Shown here: one piece after another, positions 14,419 through 21,529 of the stretch | How positions within the stretch are numbered: position 1 is the first letter of the stretch | Layout of the letters: every line of letters starts with the position of its first letter | NCBI GenBank assembly: GCA_023228885.1 | Contig: JALOAJ010000033.1 | Location: 1-25,048 of the forward strand | Length of the DNA: 25,048 nt | Reading direction: 5' to 3' | Source: Bacillota bacterium | GTDB taxonomy: Bacteria > Bacillota > Clostridia > Monoglobales > Firm-18 | The notes under the pieces: generated by a model | Told to the model about the DNA's origin: nothing | The model's database searches: none | The model's input: only the letters and a program-made list of their open reading frames with translations | Made by a program: the position numbers and the translations under genes

Positions 14419-15639
14419 ATGAAGGCAACATTGGTTAAAAAACCGATAGGCATGCTTGTGTTGATAAACCTGCTTGCCTTTTTGCTTTTGTTTTTTTACC
14501 GAAAGCCGCATAACCTTCAGATATTGTATGTGGGTGGCTCAATTATGGTTTTAAATGTGATTACCTATTCGGTAATTGTTTTTTTAAAATTGGGGGACGA
14601 ATATTTATTTTTAATAGCCTCTATGCTTATAACTGTTGGGGTTGTTATGCTGTGCAGGCTAAATTATACGCTTGGCATTGCACAGGTGGGCTGGTATTTG
14701 GCATCGCTTGGCGTTTTTTATGTAACATACATCGCATATCGGTATATAAATTTTTGGAGCAACCTAAAATGGCTGTACTTTGCGCTGTCCGTTGCTCTTT
14801 ATATTTTAACGCTGACTGTCGGAGTTACAATAAACGGCGCCAAGAACTGGATAGTTGTGGGCGGACATTCCTTTCAGCCGGTCGAGGTAATCAAGGTGCT
14901 TTTTATTTTCTTTTTGGCAGCGCGCCTTACGGGAAACAACAAAAAAATATTAAATTTGCCCGAAAATTACGCAACTGCATTTTTCGCATTTATTTTTATA
15001 GCCTTTTTGCTGTTCCAGCGTGAATGGGGCATAATGCTTTTGTTTTTCTTTTGCTATATTACCTTGATTTATATATACGATTCAAATAAGCTGTTTGTAG
15101 CGTTAAATGTGCTTGTGTGCACCGTTGTGGGAGTTGCGGGGGCGCTGACAATGCACCATATTGCGGTGCGAATTCACACATGGAAAAACCCATGGAGCGA
15201 CATATCAAACACAGGCTATCAAATTACCCAATCCCTTTTTGCAATAGCGGCAGGAGGGTTTTTCGGCACCGGAATAGGGATGGGGAGACCTGATTTTATC
15301 CCGGAGGCGCATTCCGACTTTATCTTTTCCGCCATATGCGAAGAAATGGGCGTGTTCGGCGGGGTTGCGGTTATTTTGCTTTATCTTATATTTATATATC
15401 GGGGTATAAAAATCGTTTTAACGCTCCCCAAAGGGTTTGATAAATGTGCGGCGTTGGGAATTACAATTATGTTTGCATTCCAAACCTTTATTATAATCGG
15501 CGGGGTTATAAAGCTTATACCGTTGACCGGCATAACGCTGCCCTTTATAAGCAGCGGAGGCAGCTCGCTTGTAAGCAGTTTTATTTCGCTGGGCGTTCTT
15601 CAGGCAATGTCGGCAAGGGGGAATGAACATGGTAAATAA
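14419..15639 (+). CDS. FtsW/RodA/SpoVE-family peptidoglycan glycosyltransferase
   Basis: This 406-residue polytopic protein of the SEDS family polymerises lipid II glycan strands together with a class B PBP. It has about ten hydrophobic segments. Family motifs include NGAKNWIVVGGHSFQPVEV with the following KVLFIFFLAARL, the large loop with GYQITQSLFAIAAGGFFGTGIGMG and IPEAHSDFIFSAICEEMG (the conserved acidic region), and the C-terminal GGVIKLIPLTGITLPFISSGGSS, which is diagnostic. Length is normal. It overlaps the PBP gene by 11 bases, so the pair is translationally coupled. Whether it serves division, elongation or sporulation cannot be told; the FHA neighbour resembles the RodA/PbpA type of arrangement. 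Confidence 0.93.
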   Translation: MKATLVKKPIGMLVLINLLAFLLLFFYRKPHNLQILYVGGSIMVLNVITYSVIVFLKLGDEYLFLIASMLITVGVVMLCRLNYTLGIAQVGWYLASLGVFYVTYIAYRYINFWSNLKWLYFALSVALYILTLTVGVTINGAKNWIVVGGHSFQPVEVIKVLFIFFLAARLTGNNKKILNLPENYATAFFAFIFIAFLLFQREWGIMLLFFFCYITLIYIYDSNKLFVALNVLVCTVVGVAGALTMHHIAVRIHTWKNPWSDISNTGYQITQSLFAIAAGGFFGTGIGMGRPDFIPEAHSDFIFSAICEEMGVFGGVAVILLYLIFIYRGIKIVLTLPKGFDKCAALGITIMFAFQTFIIIGGVIKLIPLTGITLPFISSGGSSLVSSFISLGVLQAMSARGNEHGK

Positions 15640-17017
15640 AAAAATAATAAAAGTGCTGATGTTTATTGTGTTTTTATTTGTTTTGTTGATAGGGCATCTT
15701 ACATATTTTATTGTATTCAAAAAAGACGAGGTTTCTCAAAACTCGCATAACAAGCGGTTGTGGGCATACGAAGAAGATATTGTAAGGGGCGAGATTGCAG
15801 ACCGAAACGGAATTGTGCTTGCCTTTTCAAAAGAGGGAGAGCGAATTTATAATTATAATTCCCTTTATTGCCATGTTATCGGGTATAATTCAAAAATATA
15901 CGGAAAAACAAATATCGAAAGCAAGTTCAACTCGTTGCTTTTGGGCAGAGGCGGGCTAACGGAGGTTTTTAATTTATCGGGTGACGGCAAGGTGGGGTAT
16001 GATTTAACTTTAACTATTGACCACCGCCTGCAGCATTACGCATATGGCAGATTGGGGAACGCAAACGGCAGCATTGTTGCAATCAACCCCCAAACGGGCG
16101 AGGTTCTTGCCCTTGTCAGCAAGCCGGATTTTGACCCGTCAAACGCCGTGTTGATTAAAAAATGGACAGAGCTCACCGAAAACAGCAATTCGCCTTTGCT
16201 TGCAAGAGCAACGAGCGGGCTGTATCCCCCCGGTTCAACCTTTAAAATTATAACATCCGCGGCGGCAATTGAAAAAGGCATGGATAACGATATGTATTCC
16301 GATACAGGTTCGGTAATAATCGGAAACACCGCATTCTACAACTACGGGAAAAAGGCAAACGGCGAGATAGACTTTAAAAAAGCGTTCGCGTTGTCAAGCA
16401 ATTTCGCCTTTTGCTCAATGGGCGCCGCACTCACAAGCCCAACGCTTAGGGATATGGCGCAAAGATTCGGTTTTGATAAAACATTCGACTTTGATATAGA
16501 TTTTTCAAAAAGCGCCTTTGCCGCAAAGGATACTGACGAGGCGGGCAGCGCCGCACTTGCCATAGGACAGGGCGAAACGCTTGCAACGCCGCTCCAAATG
16601 GCGCTCACAGCGTGTGCAGTTGCAAATGACGGTGTTATTATGAAACCGTATATCGTGCAAAAAGCAACCAATAAAAACGGAAATTTGGTGTATGAAAAAA
16701 AGCCTCAACAGCTTTATAAGCCGATAACATCGGAAGTTTCCGAAAAAATTAAGGATTTAATGGTCGAAACGGTAAAAACAGGCACAGGGAAAAACGCAGG
16801 TATACGCAACATATCGGTTGCGGGAAAGACAGGCACGGCGGAAAACGAGCTGCTTGGGAAAGAGAATAACAAAGAACACGCTTGGTTTGTGGGCTTTGCA
16901 CCGGCGGACGATTCTCAAATTGTTGTTGCGGTTATGTTGGAATACAGCGGCGGCAGCGGCGGCGAGCTTTGCGCCCCCATCGCACGGGATATAATCAACA
17001 CATATTTAAAAAAATAG
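15629..17017 (+). CDS. Class B penicillin-binding protein (PbpA/FtsI-type transpeptidase)
   Basis: This protein of about 462 residues has one N-terminal membrane anchor (IIKVLMFIVFLFVLLIGHLTYFI) and an extracytoplasmic transpeptidase domain that cross-links peptidoglycan. The catalytic motifs are S203-T-F-K206 in YPPGSTFKIITSAAA, S256-S-N258 in ALSSNFAFCSMG and K400-T-G402 in VAGKTGTAEN. A short dimerisation-type region (RGEIADRNGIVLAFS) precedes it. No PASTA domain is present, and the short size matches PbpA-type proteins. I prefer ATG 15629, with AAGGGGG seven bases upstream, over ATG 15623, which is almost touching it. The SEDS partner gene overlaps its start. It ends the unit; no clear terminator is seen before the nfnA promoter. 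Confidence 0.93.
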   Translation: MVNKKIIKVLMFIVFLFVLLIGHLTYFIVFKKDEVSQNSHNKRLWAYEEDIVRGEIADRNGIVLAFSKEGERIYNYNSLYCHVIGYNSKIYGKTNIESKFNSLLLGRGGLTEVFNLSGDGKVGYDLTLTIDHRLQHYAYGRLGNANGSIVAINPQTGEVLALVSKPDFDPSNAVLIKKWTELTENSNSPLLARATSGLYPPGSTFKIITSAAAIEKGMDNDMYSDTGSVIIGNTAFYNYGKKANGEIDFKKAFALSSNFAFCSMGAALTSPTLRDMAQRFGFDKTFDFDIDFSKSAFAAKDTDEAGSAALAIGQGETLATPLQMALTACAVANDGVIMKPYIVQKATNKNGNLVYEKKPQQLYKPITSEVSEKIKDLMVETVKTGTGKNAGIRNISVAGKTGTAENELLGKENNKEHAWFVGFAPADDSQIVVAVMLEYSGGSGGELCAPIARDIINTYLKK

Positions 17018-17048
17018 GCGCTTTTAAGCAGTTATTTGTTATACAATA

Positions 17049-17077
17049 TTGCAAATTAAGCAAAAATACTGTATAAT
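17049..17077 (+). promoter_or_regulatory. Promoter of nfnAB
   Basis: TTGCAA (17049-17054) and a perfect TATAAT (17072-17077) are separated by 17 bases. Downstream, TGCCC (17077-17081) could pair with GGGCA (17098-17102), partly covering the AGGGGG ribosome binding site. Confidence 0.7.
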
Positions 17078-17108
17078 GCCCTTATAATGTTTTAGGGGGC
17101 AAGATGGT

Positions 17109-17954
17109 TTGTATAAAATAATAAAAAAACACGCGTTTAACGCCCAAGTAATTTTAATGGAGGTTGAGGCGCCTCGCATTGCCAAAAGCGCAAAGCCGGG
17201 TCAGTTTATTATGCTAAGGGTTGACGAGCAAGGGGAGAGAATCCCTCTCACCATTGCCGATTATAATGCGCAAGCGGGAACTGTCACCATTATATTTCAA
17301 ATAGTTGGAAAAACAACAACGGCATTGTCAAATCTTTCACAAGGTGATTTTATTCTTGATTTTGTCGGGCCGCTTGGTACCTCTTCCGATTTTGAAGGCA
17401 TTAAAAATGCGGCGGTGATAGGCGGCGGCTTAGGTTTGGCTATTGCGTATCCGCAAGCGAAGGCATTACATGAGCGAGGAGCCTCGGTTGATTTTATAGC
17501 CGGCTTTAGAAATAAAGATTTAATTTTTTTGCGGGACGAAATGAAATCGGTCAGCGCGCGCTCCTTCATTACAACCGATGACGGTTCGGCGGGTGTCAAA
17601 GGCTTTGTGACCGATGTGCTGAAAAGCCTTATAGAAAAAGGCGCGAAGTATGACACCGTTATAGCGATAGGTCCGCTTGTTATGATGAAGGCGGTAAGCG
17701 AGCTTACAAGGGAATACGGTATAAAAACGACGGTCAGCCTAAACCCCATCATGATTGACGGCACCGGTATGTGCGGCGGTTGCCGTGTTACGGTTGGCGG
17801 TCAAACTAAGTTTGCGTGCGTGGATGGCCCTGAATTTGACGGACACTTGGTAGATTTTGACGAGGCAATAGCGCGCTCTGCCATGTATAAAAAGGACGAG
17901 GCGCATTCGGCAAAACAGCATAAATGCAAAATGGAGGGCAGGCTCGATGTTTAA
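17109..17954 (+). CDS. nfnA: NADH-dependent reduced ferredoxin:NADP+ oxidoreductase, small subunit (NfnA)
   Basis: This 281-residue flavoprotein is of the ferredoxin-NADP reductase/dihydroorotate-dehydrogenase electron-transfer type. It has an FAD domain (AKPGQFIMLRV, RIPLTIADY), an NAD(P) domain (AAVIGGGLGLAIAYPQAKAL, FIAGFRNKDLIF, VIAIGPLVMMKAV) and a C-terminal [2Fe-2S] site with Cys222, Cys225 and Cys237 in GTGMCGGCRV and KFACVDGPEF. Only three Cys are visible; Asp217 just upstream is a plausible fourth ligand, consistent with a non-Cys ligand reported for NfnA. With NfnB it bifurcates electrons between NADPH, NAD+ and ferredoxin in anaerobes. The TTG start at 17109 lies about nine bases after AGGGGG. 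Its end overlaps nfnB by eight bases. Older labels are sulfide dehydrogenase subunit or GltB-like. Confidence 0.88.
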   Translation: MYKIIKKHAFNAQVILMEVEAPRIAKSAKPGQFIMLRVDEQGERIPLTIADYNAQAGTVTIIFQIVGKTTTALSNLSQGDFILDFVGPLGTSSDFEGIKNAAVIGGGLGLAIAYPQAKALHERGASVDFIAGFRNKDLIFLRDEMKSVSARSFITTDDGSAGVKGFVTDVLKSLIEKGAKYDTVIAIGPLVMMKAVSELTREYGIKTTVSLNPIMIDGTGMCGGCRVTVGGQTKFACVDGPEFDGHLVDFDEAIARSAMYKKDEAHSAKQHKCKMEGRLDV

Positions 17955-19347
17955 TTTAGACCCTAAGAAAACCGAAATGCCGGTGCAAGCGCCCGGCGAA
18001 AGAAATAAAAATTTTAAAGAGGTTGCAACCGGTTACACCGAAGAAATGGCAATGTCCGAGGCAAGACGCTGCCTTGCTTGTAAGCACCGCCCCTGCGTTG
18101 CAGGTTGCCCGGTAAGCGTGAATATACCTGATTTTATAAAAGAAGTTGAAAAGGGCAACTTTGAGCGAGCGTACGAAATTATAACCGACACAAATTCGTT
18201 GCCGGCTGTTTGCGGGCGAGTTTGTCCGCAGGAAAGCCAATGTGAGAAGGTTTGCGTTCGGGCTATAAAAGGCGAAAGCGTGGGTATCGGAAGGCTTGAA
18301 AGGTTTGTTGCCGATTGGTATATGAAGAATATTGAAGAAAAAATTGAAAAGCCTGCTTTAAACGGAATTAAAATGGCAGTTATCGGCTCAGGCCCTGCCG
18401 GGCTTGCCTGTGCGGGAGACCTTGCAAAGCTTGGCTATGATGTCACCATCTTTGAGGCGTTCCATGTTGCCGGCGGCGTTTTGATGTATGGAATACCACA
18501 GTTTAGATTGCCTAAAGAAATTGTGCGCAAAGAAATAGACCGCCTTAAAAAACTTGGCGTTAAAATCGAAACAAATTCGGTTGTGGGCAAAATGATTTCC
18601 ATTGACGCCCTCATAAGCGAAGAAGGCTTTAAAGCTGTGTTTATCGGCACAGGCGCGGGGTTGCCTTCCTTTATGAAAATTCCGGGCGAAAATCTTTGCG
18701 GCGTGTATTCCGCAAACGAATTTTTAACAAGAATAAATTTGATGAACGCCTATAAGTTCCCCAAGTATGATACCCCCATCAAGGTGGGCAAACGGGTGGC
18801 TGTTGTTGGCGGGGGAAATGTTGCAATGGACGCGGCGCGCTGCGCAAAACGATTGGGAGCCGATGAAGTTTACATAATATATAGGCGGGGCGAAGAAGAA
18901 ATGCCCGCACGGCTTGAAGAAATTCACCATGCGAAGGAAGAAGGAATAATATTTAAAATTCTAACCAATCCAACCCGCATAATGGGTAAAGATAATTGGG
19001 TGAGCGGCATCGAATGCGTTAAAATGGAGCTTGGCAAGCCGGACGAATCGGGACGCCGCCGTCCGAGCGCCGTTGAGGGCAGTGAATTTGTTATAGATGC
19101 GGACGAGGTTATTATGGCAATAGGTCAAAGCCCGAATCCCCTTATAAAATCAACAACGCCCGATTTAAAGACACACAATTGGGGAGGTATAATTACAGAT
19201 GATGCCGGGCGGACAAGCAAGCCGGGAGTGTTTGCCGGCGGTGACGCTGTAACGGGGGCAGCTACCGTTATTCTTGCAATGGGGGCGGGCAAAGCCGCCG
19301 CTGCAGCAATGGATGAATATGCCGCCTTAAAAACAGACAATAAATGA
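17947..19347 (+). CDS. nfnB: NADH-dependent reduced ferredoxin:NADP+ oxidoreductase, large subunit (NfnB; GltD-like)
   Basis: This 466-residue protein is homologous to the glutamate synthase small subunit. The N-terminal domain binds two [4Fe-4S] clusters: CLACKHRPCVAGCPVSV, then the AVCGRVCPQESQCEKVC segment. Two Rossmann folds follow: the FAD motif VIGSGPAGLACAGDLAKLGY with FEAFHVAGGVLMYGIPQFRLP close behind, and the NADP motif VAVVGGGNVAMDAARCAKRLG, then VYIIYRRGEEEMPAR. The C-terminal FAD-contacting motif is GVFAGGDAVTGAATVILAMGAGK. Alone it could be read as glutamate synthase beta subunit, but overlap with nfnA and the absence of a gltB-type large subunit make NfnB the better call. It would supply NADPH or reduced ferredoxin to anaerobic metabolism. 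Confidence 0.9.
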   Translation: MFNLDPKKTEMPVQAPGERNKNFKEVATGYTEEMAMSEARRCLACKHRPCVAGCPVSVNIPDFIKEVEKGNFERAYEIITDTNSLPAVCGRVCPQESQCEKVCVRAIKGESVGIGRLERFVADWYMKNIEEKIEKPALNGIKMAVIGSGPAGLACAGDLAKLGYDVTIFEAFHVAGGVLMYGIPQFRLPKEIVRKEIDRLKKLGVKIETNSVVGKMISIDALISEEGFKAVFIGTGAGLPSFMKIPGENLCGVYSANEFLTRINLMNAYKFPKYDTPIKVGKRVAVVGGGNVAMDAARCAKRLGADEVYIIYRRGEEEMPARLEEIHHAKEEGIIFKILTNPTRIMGKDNWVSGIECVKMELGKPDESGRRRPSAVEGSEFVIDADEVIMAIGQSPNPLIKSTTPDLKTHNWGGIITDDAGRTSKPGVFAGGDAVTGAATVILAMGAGKAAAAAMDEYAALKTDNK

Positions 19348-19357
19348 AAAACGCATG

Positions 19358-19386
19358 TTGACAAACATATAATGTTATGGTATTAT
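19358..19386 (+). promoter_or_regulatory. Promoter of rplU-rpmA
   Basis: Perfect TTGACA (19358-19363) and TATTAT (19381-19386) with a 17-base spacer, starting just after the nfnB stop. Confidence 0.88.
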
Positions 19387-19392
19387 ATTTTG

Positions 19393-19520
19393 GTATCCGC
19401 ACGCAAAGGGTTACACATACGATTTTAGCAAGCCTATTTTGCGCTTTAAATTGTAGCGGTGTGTTAAAATGCAAGGCATACCCGAGCGGCGAGTTTAAAA
19501 TTACGGAGGTGCGCGTAAAA
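19393..19520 (+). promoter_or_regulatory. Probable structured L21 leader
   Basis: About 130 untranslated bases separate the promoter from rplU. TTACACA near the 5' end can pair with TGTGTTAA later, and CGCT/AGCG forms a small internal hairpin. Firmicutes carry an autoregulatory L21 leader at this place; assignment here rests on position and partial pairing, not on a verified consensus match. Confidence 0.45.
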
Positions 19521-19832
19521 GTGTACGCAATAATCGAAACGGGCGGCAAGCAATATAAGGTTTGCAAAGGTGATGTAATTTATGTTGAAAAGCTAAACGC
19601 CGAGGGCGGGGATGACATTAGCTTCGACAAGGTTTTAGCGGTAGGTGAGCAGGGAATTTTAACTTTTGGAACGCCTGTTGTTGAAGGGGCGGTTGTAAGC
19701 GGAAAGCTTGTTAAAAACGATAAGGCAAAAAAAATTATTGTTTTTAAGATGAAATCCAAAAAGGGATATCGCAGAAAGCAGGGGCACAGACAACCGTACA
19801 GCAAGGTTGAAATAACTGAAATTAAGGCATAA
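19521..19832 (+). CDS. rplU: 50S ribosomal protein L21
   Basis: The 103-residue protein begins YAIIETGGKQYKVCKGDVIY after the start and ends in KMKSKKGYRRKQGHRQPYSK plus VEITEIKA, the conserved 23S-binding tail. I chose GTG 19521: GGAGGT lies ten bases upstream and the result has the standard N-terminus and length. The open frame extends further upstream, but that stretch is the mRNA leader. rpmA follows after 30 bases. No gene for the Prp protease (ysxB), usual between rplU and rpmA in Firmicutes, is present. Confidence 0.97.
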   Translation: MYAIIETGGKQYKVCKGDVIYVEKLNAEGGDDISFDKVLAVGEQGILTFGTPVVEGAVVSGKLVKNDKAKKIIVFKMKSKKGYRRKQGHRQPYSKVEITEIKA

Positions 19833-19862
19833 TTAACGAATGAATTTAAGGGAGTGATATAT

Positions 19863-20120
19863 ATGGCTCATAAGAAGGGTATGGGTAGCACCAAAAACGG
19901 CAGGGATTCCCAGTCCAAACGGCTTAGCGTTAAGCGGGCGGACGGCCAGTTTGTGCTTGCGGGTAACATTTTGGTTCGTCAAAGGGGAACTAAAATTCAT
20001 CCCGGTAACGGCGTTTCTAAAGGGAAGGACGACACATTGTTCGCTGTTATTGATGGGAAGGTAAAGTTTGAAAGGCTTGATAAAACAAGAAAAAAGGTAA
20101 GTGTTTACGGGCTTGTTTAA
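19863..20120 (+). CDS. rpmA: 50S ribosomal protein L27
   Basis: The 85-residue protein MAHKKGMGSTKNGRDSQSKR is a standard L27 whose N-terminus reaches the peptidyl transferase centre. ATG 19863 has AAGGGAG eight bases upstream; a GTG at 19854 overlaps that site and would add only MIY. Most Firmicutes L27 proteins start with a short extension ending in FF, cut by Prp; here it is missing and so is prp, so both halves of that maturation system are absent together. It is cotranscribed with rplU and followed by a terminator-like hairpin. Confidence 0.97.
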   Translation: MAHKKGMGSTKNGRDSQSKRLSVKRADGQFVLAGNILVRQRGTKIHPGNGVSKGKDDTLFAVIDGKVKFERLDKTRKKVSVYGLV

Positions 20121-20134
20121 CAGCATCAATTTGG

Positions 20135-20163
20135 GGGGTGGGCTTTTTAGCTTACCCCTTTTT
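20135..20163 (+). terminator. Terminator or attenuator between rpmA and obg
   Basis: GGGGTGGGC (20135-20143) pairs over nine positions (two G-U) with GCTTACCCC (20150-20158), with a six-base loop, followed by five T. No separate promoter for obg is visible, so partial read-through is likely. Confidence 0.7.
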
Positions 20164-20203
20164 CGTTGATTGGCAACGGCTTTAAAACGGAGGGTAATTA
20201 AAG

Positions 20204-21463
20204 ATGTTTGTTGATATTGTAAACATAACAATTCGTTCGGGGAACGGCGGCAATGGTTGCGTTTCATTTCGCCGCGAAAAATTTATTGCGGCGGGCGGCC
20301 CGGATGGCGGGGACGGCGGCAACGGCGGGAATGTCATTATAGCCGCTGACGAAAATAAGTCAACCCTTATGGACTTTCGTTATAAAAAGAAATATGCGGC
20401 GCAAAATGGTCAAGATGGAAAAGGTTCAAAAATGTTCGGCAAAAAAGGCGAAGATTTAATTATAAAAGTTCCTGCCGGAACAATTGTGCGCAGCGGCGAA
20501 AGCGGCGGCATTATAGCCGATTTATCCGAGCCGGGCAGCGCTTTTGTGGCTGCATACGGCGGCAAAGGCGGGTGGGGGAATGTGCGTTTTGCCACCCCAA
20601 CGCGGCAAGCCCCTAATTTTGCCAAAAGCGGCAAGCTTGGCAGGGAAAGGGAATTAACGCTTGAGCTAAAACTCATTGCCGATGTGGGGCTTATAGGTTT
20701 TCCGAATGTGGGCAAATCAACCTTATTATCCGTCATAAGCGATGCCCGTCCTAAAATTGAAAATTATCATTTCACAACCCTTGTTCCCAATTTAGGCGTT
20801 GTAAGGATAGATAACGATGCCTCTATGGTGGTTGCCGATATTCCGGGCATAATAGAAGGCGCCCACACGGGTCTTGGTTTGGGGACGGATTTTTTGCGGC
20901 ATATAGAGCGAACCAGATTGCTTATTCATGTGGTCGATGTTTCGGGGTCGGAGGGCAGAAACCCGATTGACGATTTTGAAAAGATTAACCAAGAGCTAAG
21001 GTCGTTTAGTAAAGCGCTGTCTGAAAAACCGCAAATAATTGCTGCAAATAAAGTTGATATTACGGAGGATTTGTTAGACGAATTTTTGGCGGAGGTAAAA
21101 AAACTCGGTTTTGAGGCTTTTCCCATATCCGCCGCCGCGAATAAGGGTATCCCAAAACTTATACGGCGTGCATATGATGTATTAAAAACATTGCCTATAC
21201 CAAAATTTGAGCTTCAGCCCGATACAGAGCAAACCGAAAGCGACGATACGATTACCGTTAAAAAAACAGACGGTGTTTTCGTGGTGGAGGGCGAGAGCAT
21301 ATACAATCTTATAAATTCGGTGAATTTTGACGACAGCGAATCGCTTGGATATTTTCAGCGTTCGCTGATAAAGCTTGGAGTTATAGACCGGCTTGAAAAG
21401 GCAGGCGTTAAAGAGGGCGATACGGTGCGCCTGATTGATTTTGAGTTTGATTACATTAAATAA
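20204..21463 (+). CDS. obg: Obg/CgtA ribosome-associated GTPase
   Basis: This 419-residue essential GTPase acts in 50S subunit maturation and stress control. The Gly-rich Obg fold occupies residues 1-157 (GNGGNGCVSFRREKFIAAGG, GGDGGNGGNV, GKKGEDLIIKVPAGT). The G domain has G1 GFPNVGKST at 165-173, switch Thr in HFTTLVPNLG, G3 DIPGIIEGAHTGLGLG, G4 NKVD and G5 SAA. A C-terminal OCT domain of about 75 residues (VFVVEGESIYNLINSVNF, GVKEGDTVRLIDFEFDY) marks the Gram-positive type. ATG 20204 has a GGAGGG ribosome binding site. The rplU-rpmA-obg order is widely conserved. Confidence 0.97.
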   Translation: MFVDIVNITIRSGNGGNGCVSFRREKFIAAGGPDGGDGGNGGNVIIAADENKSTLMDFRYKKKYAAQNGQDGKGSKMFGKKGEDLIIKVPAGTIVRSGESGGIIADLSEPGSAFVAAYGGKGGWGNVRFATPTRQAPNFAKSGKLGRERELTLELKLIADVGLIGFPNVGKSTLLSVISDARPKIENYHFTTLVPNLGVVRIDNDASMVVADIPGIIEGAHTGLGLGTDFLRHIERTRLLIHVVDVSGSEGRNPIDDFEKINQELRSFSKALSEKPQIIAANKVDITEDLLDEFLAEVKKLGFEAFPISAAANKGIPKLIRRAYDVLKTLPIPKFELQPDTEQTESDDTITVKKTDGVFVVEGESIYNLINSVNFDDSESLGYFQRSLIKLGVIDRLEKAGVKEGDTVRLIDFEFDYIK

Positions 21464-21468
21464 AACAC

Positions 21469-21497
21469 TTGACACCATATATTAAAAGCAATAAAAT
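21469..21497 (+). promoter_or_regulatory. Promoter of pyrG
   Basis: Consensus TTGACA (21469-21474) and TAAAAT (21492-21497), 17-base spacer. The leader to ATG 21530 is only about 25 bases. No C-rich attenuation sequence of the PyrG type was noticed. Confidence 0.85.
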
Positions 21498-21529
21498 ATA
21501 TACGACATTTAGTTTTTTGGAGGTGCAAC

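Noticed and set aside
17947..19347. Glutamate synthase small subunit (gltD)
   Set aside because: The sequence is GltD-like, but overlap with nfnA and lack of a large glutamate synthase gene favour NfnB.
19377..19520. N-terminal extension of L21 from an upstream start
   Set aside because: It would overlap the -10 element and leader; GTG 19521 gives the standard L21 length and N-terminus.
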